Positions 37,139 through 49,300 of a DNA stretch of 64,000 bases are shown piece after piece (within the stretch, counting starts at the first letter, position 1; each line of letters starts with the position of its first letter). Position numbers and translations under genes: made by a program. The notes beneath the pieces are model-generated. The model was not told the origin of the DNA. It saw only the letters and a program-made list of their open reading frames with translations, and searched no databases. The stretch comes from Odobenus rosmarus divergens (taxonomy: Eukaryota > Chordata > Mammalia > Carnivora > Odobenidae): NCBI RefSeq assembly GCF_000321225.1, contig NW_004450380.1:3794926-3858925 (forward strand), written 5' to 3'.

Positions 37139-37328
37139 TTATAGCATTTTTCTGCGTAAAACTTGCTTTGGAAAGGAGGACAGTTTCTTCCTGCTCCTTC
37201 CCGGAGCTCTTCCTGCCACTGCTGTCGCTCGTCCAGGCTTGCTCCGGACTCCATCAGCCGGGCTCGCCAAAGGAGAAATCAGCCGGATTTTCACGGCAGG
37301 AGGTGACCAATTATCTTCTTCTTTGCTT
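37139..37328 (-). CDS. AHCTF1: AHCTF1 terminal coding exon and stop, residues 1357-1419
   Basis: This exon is 190 nt, phase 2 in (GTTTTCAG|A), ending in a TAA at 37141-37139. It encodes [33 protein letters not shown] and [16 protein letters not shown], matching the ELYS C-terminus including the terminal RRKML. Open sequence upstream of 37328 is intron. Confidence 0.96.
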
Positions 37329-40300
37329 CTGAAAACAAAACACAATTCAAGTAAGAATACATACATTATAATATCAACTAGAATCCACTTCCCAATTACC
37401 TTGGGGGGAAAAAAGCCTGTAGGAGCAGTACCCTTTCCGGGTGCTTTGATTTGAGAAGCGAAGCGAAGCTTTCGGTCACACAGGGTACCTGGAGGCTGCA
37501 TAAGGGCTTCACGCGATGTCGGTGGGCTGAGAGCCCAGCAGGCCCATGAGGTGAGAAACAGCAACGCTCCCATGGCAGCAATCAGCAAGGACGGGTATAC
37601 CTCCGTCGTATGAACGTTTATATATATATATGTGTATATATATATATAAAGCGAAACGATGTGTAAACGATGTTATGAGTTATGGTCCAAAGTCTCATGA
37701 TGCCCATTTTTAAAGGAAGATCAAATGGATTTACTTTGTACTTTTATAAAATTCAACCATGCCTAAGCGCCAATATACCTGGACAAACGTCCTCATGAAT
37801 GGAAGTTTTATTGCTACTAGTAAAATAAGTACAAGATTTTTAAGTTTATAATTATTTTTATTAATAGTTATCTACCTTAACTAAGGAAAGGGTGAAACCT
37901 CCCACTGCCAGAAACAAGACCCCCGTGACCCTTCTTTAAAAAGGACAGATTGGCTTTCACTGCTGTGTGGGGAGACCCAGCCATCGCCACGAGCCAGTGC
38001 GCACAATGCCCCTAAGAATGACCCTTTCCTGAAGAGCTTCACTTCTCTAAGTTATGACTCTTCTCAAATCTAATCTACAAAACAAAATGGATAAAAATTA
38101 CAGCATAAAGAAGTTCATACCTGCTTGCCTGTTTTGTCTTTGCCGTCCTGGTTGTTTTCACTTTTGGCCTTCCCATAGTTTCTACTGATGGAGCATTATC
38201 TTTCTAGGGGTTAAAAATTTTAGAAGCTAAATCATAAGTAAATACTTGAAATCCAAGTTGAATTAGTTCTATCCTGCATCAAGGAATATGGCCAAAGAGG
38301 GCTACTGAATTCAGACGCCCCAAGTCCCAAATGGACCCCTTTTATCTTTAGTAGGAACTCTGGTCATCTAGGGCCACTCTTCCAGTTCATCTCCAAGGCA
38401 CGCATGTTTCACGTGGAACGTGTCCTTGTCTGCTGAGCTCCTGTTCCCACTGCCTCAGCCCACATCCAGGCTCTCGTCGTCTTGTAAAGGAACTGGCCAC
38501 CAGAGACTAGTTTTCCTTCCTAGAATTCATTTCGTATTTCCTTTAACGTGCCCATGGCCGTTCACCCATTTGTAAGCAGCCCCCCGCCCCCAAGCACTGC
38601 CAGGCCTCTGTGCCTCTGTGATCCACGGTTCTCTTCCAGTGGTGCCTGTTTGCTTTACCTTCCGTCTACAGGGTTATTTGGGCATAAATGATTCTTAACA
38701 TACCGTGAAGTAATTATGTGTGTTTTAGCCTCTTCAATTAAACTGAACTCCTAAAAGACCAGGAATCTGCCCAAGTGATTTCTCTGTCAGTCTTTGTCCT
38801 TGAATAGTAACTGGCTCATAGCAGATAGTTCAAAAAATCCTTATGAATTAATGTTGTTACAACAAGGGTCTGTCTCCCTCTCAATCCCGGAACTGCTTTG
38901 ATTTTAGGGTTATGTGCAATCAGGTGATACAGTCAACTCTGAAGCACTCTCTCTCCAAGTGTGACTGTGCAAGACACCCCGGGGGTTCAGGGACCTCTAA
39001 TCTAGAGAAACACATCCAGATCATTCTGATGAGACCCTAAAAGCTAAAAGCCTTTCCCCTAGTGGGTCATCTAAACCATAGCTGCCAGGAACACACTATC
39101 GGTGACATACTGTGTCCAAGGGAAGGGCCCCCCCAAGTGCAGACAAGGTGATCTGGGGCTTTCAGTATAAATGAGGTTTATTTAGGAAACACTGCCTAAA
39201 CAAGTAGAGAGCATGTTTAAATAAGCATACGAATACAATGCATTTCTTACCAGTTCATCTCCAGCTCTGGATGTGTTAGATGTGGTTTTCCGCCTGGTCC
39301 GTAACGCAGGAGGTGAGAAGACAAACCGAGAAGGTAAATCTGAAACTAATTCTTGCAGCTGTGCCGGAGCCTCTATTTTTTTCCCTAAAGCAAGGCAGGG
39401 AGAAAAAACACACTGTATCCATGTCCATCTATATATGTACCAGTATCTGTGTTTTTTTAAAGCTTGGAACAAACGACGCACATCGCATATCGGGAGGACA
39501 ACCTGGAAGACACGAGCATCTGAGCATGGCGGCCGCACCAGGAGGAGAGGAACGACAGGGCAAACCCCAAGTTCAGGAACATCTAACGCCTCAAACTAAG
39601 TAACACTACAACAGAAAAATAAGACCTAAAAAGCTCAGAACTGTATCATTCCACTAATTCTAATCTTTACTGCTCCTCAAATGTTCTCAGAGAGGGAAGC
39701 GTCAATCTTGTACATAAGCTACACTTGATCTTAGCCAAAAGGCCGAGAAGCGATAATCTTGTACATAAGCTGAGCTAGATTGCTTTGTAAACCTTCCTAT
39801 TCCAGAGACGACGTTTTCATTTACAAAAGTAATTTTATCTTCAAAGAAGACTCAAAAGTTCTTTCCTTCCAGCTCATTCTGAGCTAGCTGTTCAGGTCAA
39901 AGCAACAACAGAAAAGTCCCCACCATAAAGGGAGAAAGTAATGAATGTGGAAGAACAGGCTGATAGGAAGAAATGCCACAGATAAATAAAAATGGTTTAA
40001 TTAAGAACTGGTTCAAAATACGTAATTAAAAACATCACAGACATCACAGACTGTATCTCAGATTTTGTTTTCACCACAGGGTCTCCGTATTCATGGCCAG
40101 TAGCCATTGCTTATGGAAGCAGCCGCTGAAGCCGTCTGCCACCGGTTAAATCCCAGCTCCTGCATTTGGCAAATGAGTTAAACCCCTCTGTGCCTCAGTT
40201 TCTATAAAATGGGATTAATAACAGAACCTATCAAGTCATCGTGAAGATGAGAGGATCAAACAGCGTGGGTGGCCCACAGTAGCTGCTTACTATTTCAAGA

Positions 40301-43300
40301 ATTTACAGTCCTGAAATAAAATTCTCTAAGTCTAGTTCAACATTATTTCACCCACCTGGACAGTCAAGACTTCTGTAAGACATCAAATTCTGCTTTTAAA
40401 GCACATGATTGTTAAGAAAAAACTGAGGTGAGGTCAGAAATCAGAGTTCTCTCTGCTGCCAGAGGGCTAGGGGCAGAGCTGGCAACAGTGGGGGTGCTGG
40501 TGGTGACCTTCCCCTTTCGTTAAAAAGAAACCTATCTAGGGTCTTTCCAGGAAATGAAAACATGCTGTTTTTCTCTTTCTAGGCTACCTGGAGCAACAAC
40601 TGCCCTGGCTTTTCAAAGACCAGCTCATGTTCTTCCCCTACATCTCCCCCTACAATTCAAAGGATTAAGTAAGGAAATATGAACACCCGCTATCGTGTGC
40701 AAAAATGTTCGGTCTCCCCCAATTCTTCCACGTGCTTCTACTAAGCCAAACAAGACTTTATGATACTTCTTGGCATATTCATTCCTCACCCACCTCTCTA
40801 TGTCTCCTGAGGGGAAGTTTTGATGCCAGCGCTACCGAAGGCGTAAGGTGTCCCAAAGCGTCGGCTTTAAAGCCAGGAACGTACTGGTCAACGCTCTGAG
40901 CAGGCAGCAGGTGGGCTCCGGGACACCGCCTCGCAGCCTGGGTGGTGTGGGGGCTCAGTCTCCCTGAACTTCAACCTCCCCTCACTGTGGAAGGAAGGAA
41001 GAACAGTAGCCACACTTCACTGCGCTGGAGCGGGAATCAAATCACCTGACGAACGTCTACCCCAGTTCAGCCTCAGGCCCACGGCAGGCCCTTCTTAAAC
41101 ACTTGCTGCTGAGTAACAGAAATTAGACAGAATCCACGGAGATGTCAAGCTTCACATTTTTCTGACCAGCAAAATGCCTCTAACTAAATTCTAAGACGGC
41201 TGTCTCTCTGACTGCCTTCGGGTCATATGGTATTATTTCTGTGCCTGCTCCTCTGTGCTTCCTGCCCTTCCTAAAGAGCTTTAAGAAGACAACATGAATG
41301 GGCAGAGGAGGAGAGAGGGAACTCTAGCCGGAAGGCAAGAGAAGCAAGGAGGCCCTGGACGCTGGTGATGGTGACTGCCTTGTCAGAAGGCTGCGGGGCA
41401 GGTACTGTCCCCTTCGTTGTCAAAGTGAGAAAGCCATATTCGGAAAAGTGAGAGGACTGGCTGCCCAGCTGAGTGGCAGAAATGAGAGATCTCAGTCCCC
41501 AATTTCTCACCACTTCTAACGCGAGAAGGTGCCTGTTTTTAACACTAGAGAATCTGACAATGGTTCAAATACATAACAGGAGAAGGTACAAGCATGTGTG
41601 GCCCATCGGCGAGAGGAGGTGCCAGCCGGGAAGCCTATCGGGCGGGGGAAGCCATGAGACACACAAAATCACCAACACCCACCCCCAGTTCCAAAAGGTA
41701 TTTGAGAGGATCTGAAAATGCTCATGAAGCGAGGGGGAAGAAGAAGCAGAATATGTCTCTAGACACACAGCTGGAAGAAAATGTGAACTCTGGTTATCGG
41801 TCCTTCAGATAACGAGAGGATAATACACTGAATTTCTAATTTTCTATGGCAGGCGTGTATTTTATTACAGAAACAAGCTGTAGTTCGTGGGTATACAGGT
41901 GACAAGAATGTAAAGATGACGAAGATCAGAATTACTGAGACATTTGCCAAAATACCACACAATTTGGGTATTTGCTACACTTTTCTAAGTCACAAGGAAA
42001 GTGTAAAAGAATTGTGTTAATGACCTGCTACCCGTGCTGCAGCATTTCCAATTTATCTGATCTAGCAGCTTAGTCAAGTGAGCTAAAATCCGACACACTC
42101 CGGTCACTGCATCTTGCTCCAAGGAAAGTATGGGCGTGACCTCCCTTTCCTCAAACTGTAAAAAACTGAATCCTACAGTACCACAAAATCAAAAATCTAT
42201 TTTTAAAAACTGGGGGTTGGGGGTGGGAGACAGACCTCCTGCAACTGTTACAAGTTATTTTGTAAAACAAACGATCAATCTGATGGCAAAGGGCCCCTTC
42301 CTGGGCTCAGACTATGTAACTAAAATAAATGACTGCATAAGCCAACACGTTTAAACAGTGTTTGCAGAGTGAATGCTGAATATAGAAAATTTTCAGTTTG
42401 CAGATTTCTAAATGGCTTATCTTTCACGTGGCCTTCCTCAAGTCATAAGGCAACTAACTCTACAGGATGTTCACTAATGCTTTTAAAAGTACACGCAACA
42501 GTTCTGAAAGGTTAAATAAATACAACAAAGTCACCTACTTTACTTAACGAGTCCCTGAGCTGCTTTGCTGAAATTCAGATCTTCAACCTTAAGTGAACAA
42601 CTACATTTTGCTCACCTAACCATTTTTATCACATTTGCCAAGAACGACCCTAACAGGTTCTGTTCAGCTACACCAGTGTCTCAACATTTCCTTCATCATC
42701 ACCTTTTAGACCCTTTCTCTTAATTGGCTGCTTCACTGAAACATCCCCCCTCCAAATCCTAATAGCACAGATAAAGACGAAGATATTTTCATCCTCTGGG
42801 GAGACACGTCACCCCCACTGGGAAGGTATGAGCTATACTAACCCAACAATACAGTCGTGAACTCATCAGGGGCAATGAGGGAGGCTGGATGTGCAGCCAT
42901 GCCAATTTATGGGCAACAGGGAGGAGGTACTGAAATAATTTCTGTATCCTAATCAATAAAATTCTACTGCTCCTTCCTTTCAAAACAATTTGAGGTTGCG
43001 GATATCTTCTGGGACATGAGCCAAACACAGCAGCACTTAGATTAAAAATGCTGATTCTATTTGAGGAGAAATTAAGTCACTTATGTCAGGGCAAAATGAA
43101 GAGAAATGGTACTATTCTAGAAGATTAAACCTGTGTCAAGTGAATTACAGGAAGAGTCACAGTGAAACAGAAAATTCCTGAATCTAAACTTTGAAATATA
43201 AAATCTTTAAATTTTACTATTTAAAGATAAAGTGTGTTTTCTTTTTTGGAAGGGGAGAGGAATTTCCTGGAACTACTAATCATTTTTAGGAGAAATAATT

Positions 43301-46300
43301 ATGGTCTTAAATCAAATCGAATTGTGCTTTACACAACAGAATTTTAAGCTGAAGACTGAGCAAGATGAAAACTGTGCTTTGAATATAAGTAAACGTACCT
43401 TTCTCTTTCCTTGGAACCTTTGACACGGGAGTAGAGAACACAAACTCATTTTTTGGTTCAGAGAGGTCGGGAAACGAGATGGCCTTGCTAGATCGAGTCC
43501 TTGTGCTGCGGGACGATTTTGGCGGTGTGGCTGGGGCAAGCCCCCTCTCTTCCGGGTGGTCAGTTTCCAGAGCTGTCATTTCTTCATCAGTGTATTTTTC
43601 TGATACCGGACGTAATGCACATGTTTGGCTTGAATCTTCAGTCCTTTTTGTAAGCTTTTTCTTAGAGCCAGTCACCACAGCAAGTTCATTTGGCACTAAA
43701 GCGGATTTTTCTAAGGCTGTTTTTGCAACATCAGTCTTTCTTTTGGCTGGGGTCTTTCTTGTCGACCTCCTCTGGCTGCTGAAAGTTCCTGACCTCCTCT
43801 TGGGACTTTCCACTTCCTTGGCAGCCTTGGATCTGACATCTTCAGATGGATTAACTTTTCTCGGTCTACCACGTTTCCTAGGTCTACCAAACTCTGCCTG
43901 AAGACTCAGCTGTGATGAATCCAGTTTGGAGTCTTCTGTGACATCGAGTGTGCTACTTTCCCTCTTTTTAGGACTTTTGTCAGGCTTGACAGGTGGTGGC
44001 TGGTCCATGGGCTTTCCATCTGGTTTATGTCCTCTACTTTCAGCAGCTTCTAGATTAGCACTTCTCAGTTTTCGGGTACTTCCACTGGAACGTGCTACTT
44101 TATTAACTTTTAGATCTAGATCTATCATTTCAACACTTTCCGGATAGTCTACAGATTTTTTAATTCCTTTAGGAGTCTTCTTGGTAACAGACGAAAGCTT
44201 AGTTTCTCCACCTGGCTTATGTCCTGTCTTTTTAGAAGCTTCTAGAGTGGCACTTCTCAATTTTCGGGTACTTCCACTGGGACGTGCTACTTTACTAACT
44301 TTCAGATCTAGATCTACCATTTCAACACTTTCCGGGTACTCCACAGGTTTTTTAATTCCTTTAGGAGTCTTTTTTGTAACAGACGAAAGCTTAGTTTTTC
44401 CAGCAGCCGGTTCCAACAGCTGAGAGGGTTTTACCCTCCTTAGTCTGCTATCTGGAGTAACCTCTAAGTCCTGTTCCATAGGACGATCACTTTCTAACAT
44501 GTCCTGATTATCGTCTGTCCTTTTCCGTCCTCTCCTAGGAGTCACAGAATTTTGAGGTATTTGCAGGTTCTGAGATATAACTTTGACATCAGAACAGGCA
44601 CCTTCAAAAGCCCCAGAAATTTCTTTCCTTTTCCGAGTCCTCCTGTCCAAAAGGCCCAGCCTGTCAGGAGTAGCAAGAGCTACGGACTCTTCCTGTTGTG
44701 CTGATTGGACATGTCCTCTCCTGCGAGTTCTGGAGGAAATCGTGTCATCAAGCTGGCTCACATTTATAGTCACTGTACTCGTTTCCTGAACAGTCTTCAA
44801 CGTAGATTTGACTACCTTGGTGACCTGCTGGCTTATTAAAGGTATGTTTTCGTGAATGGACTGCTGTTCCACTGTATCTGAAGTAATTTCTTTACTTCTT
44901 GTGTCTTTAATTATATCTAGTAAATTTTCTGCGATTGCTACTTTAATTGGTTCAGGCACATATGGTAAGGTCTCTACCTTCTGGGACTCCTGATCACTAG
45001 TCAGGACCGTTGGCAACTCTGCGTCGTGTCCACCATTTTCCTCACTGCATACATGTTTTTCCTCAGCTACTGTGTTTGCCGCTGGAGCTAACACATTAGA
45101 TGCTGCAGAATCACCCGTCTCTAATTCTCCTTCTTCACCTTCCAATATCAAGGTAAAGTTGCTCTGAGCCCCAAAAAGTTCCCCGTCTACTTCGGCAACG
45201 TCACACTCAGCAGAGTCTTTGTTATCAGGTAAGTCACAAAATTGTTGCTCAATGGTATCAAAATTATATTGGAGCTTAAGAGTCCCTGAGGGATACAACT
45301 CATTAAAGGAAAGACTCCTAGCCTCGTGTTCTGAATCTTGAACTCCGAGCTTTTCATGTTCAGTCACCTACAATGAATTAAAGATAAGAGACTGGTTAAA
45401 GAATTTTAATGTGTACATTTATTTTAGCCTAAAGCATACAGTTTTTTAATAATCATCTCACCCTTGGTATATGAATTGTTAACCATAAACTACGTTTGAT
45501 ATGGCATATACTTATGGGCTTATAAAAGTATCCATTTAAGCAATCAGAGATTATTACTTGATCAAAATAACTAGACAGAAAAAGATTTTGAGATTCTGAA
45601 TGGAATTAAAATAGAAATCCCGCATTTCCTTAGCTAAAAAAGACAGTCTTTACAAAACCTTGAAAATTACTATGATGCTAATTTAAGGACTTATTCTGTT
45701 CTCACCCGAAAAAAAAACATTAACTGGAGAAAAAGACACAACCCCCAAATTGTGTTTTAATGGTAATCCCCAAAATCCCTAACTAACCACACTTTTTCTA
45801 AACAGCATGATCCCCATAAGGTTGAAGAAGAATTCACCTACATAAGCTCCCTTGGGCTAGACTCAATCCTCTTCCCTTTGCTGGGGCTGCATAAACCATG
45901 AAATTCCTAAGGCTTTCAAGTTCAGTACCTCTCCTGCAAGGGTTTGGTGGAAGAAGGAATGGTCCTTGCATTTACCTTTTGGTAAGGGAGGGGGAGAAAA
46001 AGGAGGAGGTAGAAAGTAACAGAGAGATCTCCTGACCAAGAAGGTAGAACATTACCACCCACCTAGACAATGACATTTTCCCACTCCCCACACATTCAGT
46101 GAGATGAAGACTGGAAATACCCAGAAATGAGGATTCTCACTCATACCACACCCACAATTTTTATTAGCTTCCCGGCTGAAGTAAGGGGACTTTATCCATC
46201 TATTTTACAGTGAGAATACTCATGAAAATGAATATGGACAACCATGACACTTTTATGATTTAAGAAACTTCCCAAATACTATACAATCACATTTCTATAA

Positions 46301-49300
46301 ATTAGAAGTGTTTTTTTTTTAATCTTACATTCATTTATCATATAAAATTGCCTGTTGATATTAAAAGAAACATGGTGGAATTTTTAGAAACCATAATTCA
46401 TATTAAGTACAAAAAAAAAAAAGAAAGGAAAGAAAGAAAGACAGAAAAGAAATCCTTTCTTGTGTTATAGAAGTTAAACCCCGGCCAGCTAATGAGCACT
46501 CTCCTACAAGTATGCATGGGGGAACAATCCTATCTAACTGTATTCAGTTATTTTCAAATGCTCTGAATAGTTTAGTTGTCATTCTTTTCTCTGGAGTAGC
46601 CAGTATCTGTTTTCTCATGGCTAAAAGAACTTTCATTTGAACCATATACTAAGTAAAAATTAAACTGTTAGAATTCTGACTTCTTTAACATAGCTTTTTG
46701 GTGGTCACGAAAAACAATTTCTCACTTAAAGGATGTGTTCTTTTATAATCCACAAAATATTTACATGCTTTTTTCTAACGCACATTAAAAAGAGGTTTTT
46801 ATACAACAGTCAAATAAATGAATACATTAGTTTTAAACTATGATTTGAAACCTAACTAAACCAAAACTAACAACAAAGTAAAAAATTAATTTTTTACATG
46901 AATTTCTTGAGGATCAGGAGGATCGTCAGAAACAGGAGGCTTTTCTTCCGCTAAGTCAACACTTGCTTTCAGGACATCAAGTTCTACTTTGTGATCTTCC
47001 TGTAAGTTCAATGTTATTTCCTGGTCAGGCTTATGTTCGGAGATCACAGGACTTTCAGGGACAGCAAGCCCAGAGTCTCCACTATCACCGTGCACATCAG
47101 CCAGAGCTGAAAGAAAAATAAAAAGACACACACACACTGAGAAGCAAGAGAAAGGCAAAGGCCATATTGCACTTGAGAACATTTCCTTGAAAAACTGTCC
47201 TATTGCCCAATAGTTTCTAACTTCTTAAAGGGAAAAAGCCTTATGAGGGTTTACATATTAATCCCATCTCTTCAGTATCCAATTTAAACAATACGTATCT
47301 TTTACAAACACATGGAAGATAAATTTTACACTTAAAAATGACAATGGTGGTTTTTTTTGTTTTTTTTCCAACTTAGGTATAATTCCGGCCCTTACTGTGA
47401 AACTTCAGTATAATGACAAGAGGGACCTGCAGTCTGGGCTGTATCTCACCGTGAAAAGGACTAGGTATCTCTCTTTTGGCAGAAAGCATCCAAATGGCCA
47501 AAAATATACTCTACCATTTAAAAAAAAAAACAAAAAACCTAGAGGGGAGCTAAGGGAGGGTGACAGCTCATTAAAAAAAATAAATCCTCATCTTTTACAT
47601 TCCTCTTTGACTAAGTTTTCTATGTCATTAGCACTCATAGTTTTATGTCATTTGGGTTTGTGAACGACACCCAAAGCATTTTGGGGTGGAGGGAGGGGGG
47701 TAGAATCTGACTAAATCAAAACCCTTCAGTGTTTAACAAAAATCAGTAAAAAGGTTTTTGGGGTTTTTTTAAGTGACCCTAAGATCAAGACCTGAGCTGA
47801 GATTAAGAGTTGGATGCTTAACAGACTAAGCCATCCAAGCACCCCAATAAAAAAGTAAAACAAACAAACAAAAAAAACCAAGGAAAAAATATTTGCATGC
47901 TTTTAACAGATAATGGGCCTGGTATCCCTAAAATACAAAGACAGCTTATAAAACAAAATGAGGGAAGTTTTTCACCTGTTTGGCAAAGAGGAGCGGGAAA
48001 ATAAGCACTTTACCTTCCAATTATCAGTGTGTGAAAGAATGAAGTCATTGGATTGAAAAAACAAAATCAAATGAATTCTACATATTTGTTAATTTCCCTA
48101 GAGCAAATGCAGTCATCTGTAATTATTTTCCACTAATAAAAAGCCAATCTTGGCCTTAAGTTAAAAAATAGAAGTTGCCCCATGTAGATACTGGAGTCCC
48201 AGAAGACAGAAAAGCAGATATGCCGCCTGGCTGGGGACTGGTAATTGATTTTACTCTTCTTTGATGTTCTGAAGGAAAATATGTCCACAAAAACCATTCT
48301 AAGACGTCTGCTTTTAGACCACAGAGCGCCTCACAAGCAACTCACTGCTCTGATACATCTCCTTAGAACACAAGGCTACTTACAGCTATGGAACCTGACC
48401 AAAGAGTAAGAACTGAGATAAGAAAACTCTTAAAACACTAATTTTTTTGTTGTTTTTTTGGGGGGGGGAGGGGAGAGTGCGTGTGTACTCATGTGTGAGC
48501 CAGGGAGGGGGTTGGGTGTTGGCAAGGGAGAGGAAGAATCCCAAGCAGACTCCATGCTGAGCACAGAGCCTGATGCAGGGCTCCACCCCACCACCCTGAG
48601 GTCATGACCTGAGCCAAAATCAAGAGTCAGATGCTTGACCGACTGAGCCACTCCGGCGCCCCTAAAATGAAATAATTCTAAAGTCAAAATAATACACACA
48701 TTGACTGTTACCTGCTCTAAATGCAGAGGTGGTCTCAACAGATACTAGTCCTTCGTCTAAAACTGGTACCTGGGATTTCAGGGTGAGGATTTTCCTTTAG
48801 AAACAGAAATACATGCATTAGTGTTTAAGAAGGTCCCAACTGCTCTTCTCTGCTATATGTCATTTTGGTAATAAAAACCGAGGTTCGGAGAACTTAATAC
48901 CACCCAAGTTCGTTTTAAATAACACTATAAAATTTATAAGTGAATTTAGAAACAAGTAATGCTGTATTTGGTATTCCCACTTTCTAATATGCATGGCTTT
49001 CAACTACAAATAAAATTATTTTAAAATGCTGGTCGATATAAATTACACGTATGCCAGTTTTTAATTATCTGTGGGCACATTCTTAAGTCTATCAGATATT
49101 ATGGAGTATTTCCTATATACTCAGTAAAATCAGGTTCACTATTTTAGTATTATCTGGAAAGAGTATGAAAAAAGACTCACAGCAGGAGACCAATGGGACC
49201 TGTATTAAGCCACTTGGTGAAATTAAGTTCTGGAAATATGGGGACAGTGATCCCTTCCTATTCTGAATAGGCCCTTTCCCAAAACCCAACAGAAGCGTGA

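Larger units (their letters stand above)
39385..43398. other. AHCTF1 intron (4 kb) low in repeats
   Basis: It contains the U2 retropseudogene and one MIR and has no Can-SINE, unlike every other intron of this size here. Several short open frames show no similarity. Confidence 0.5.

Noticed and set aside
43479..43901. Plus-strand ORF of 140 codons
   Set aside because: It is the antisense shadow of the AHCTF1 large exon, whose minus-strand frame has clear ELYS similarity.
48712..48765. Alternative acceptor CCCAG|GTACC for the AHCTF1 exon
   Set aside because: It would break phase with exon 50797-50920; the upstream acceptor CTAAAG keeps the frame and has a better branch point.
49187..49235. 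A 49-nt candidate AHCTF1 exon that fits phase (TTTCCAG ... GTGAGT)
   Set aside because: It is open and phase-compatible, but exon 50797-50920 fills the gap and matches ELYS, while this one shows no similarity.
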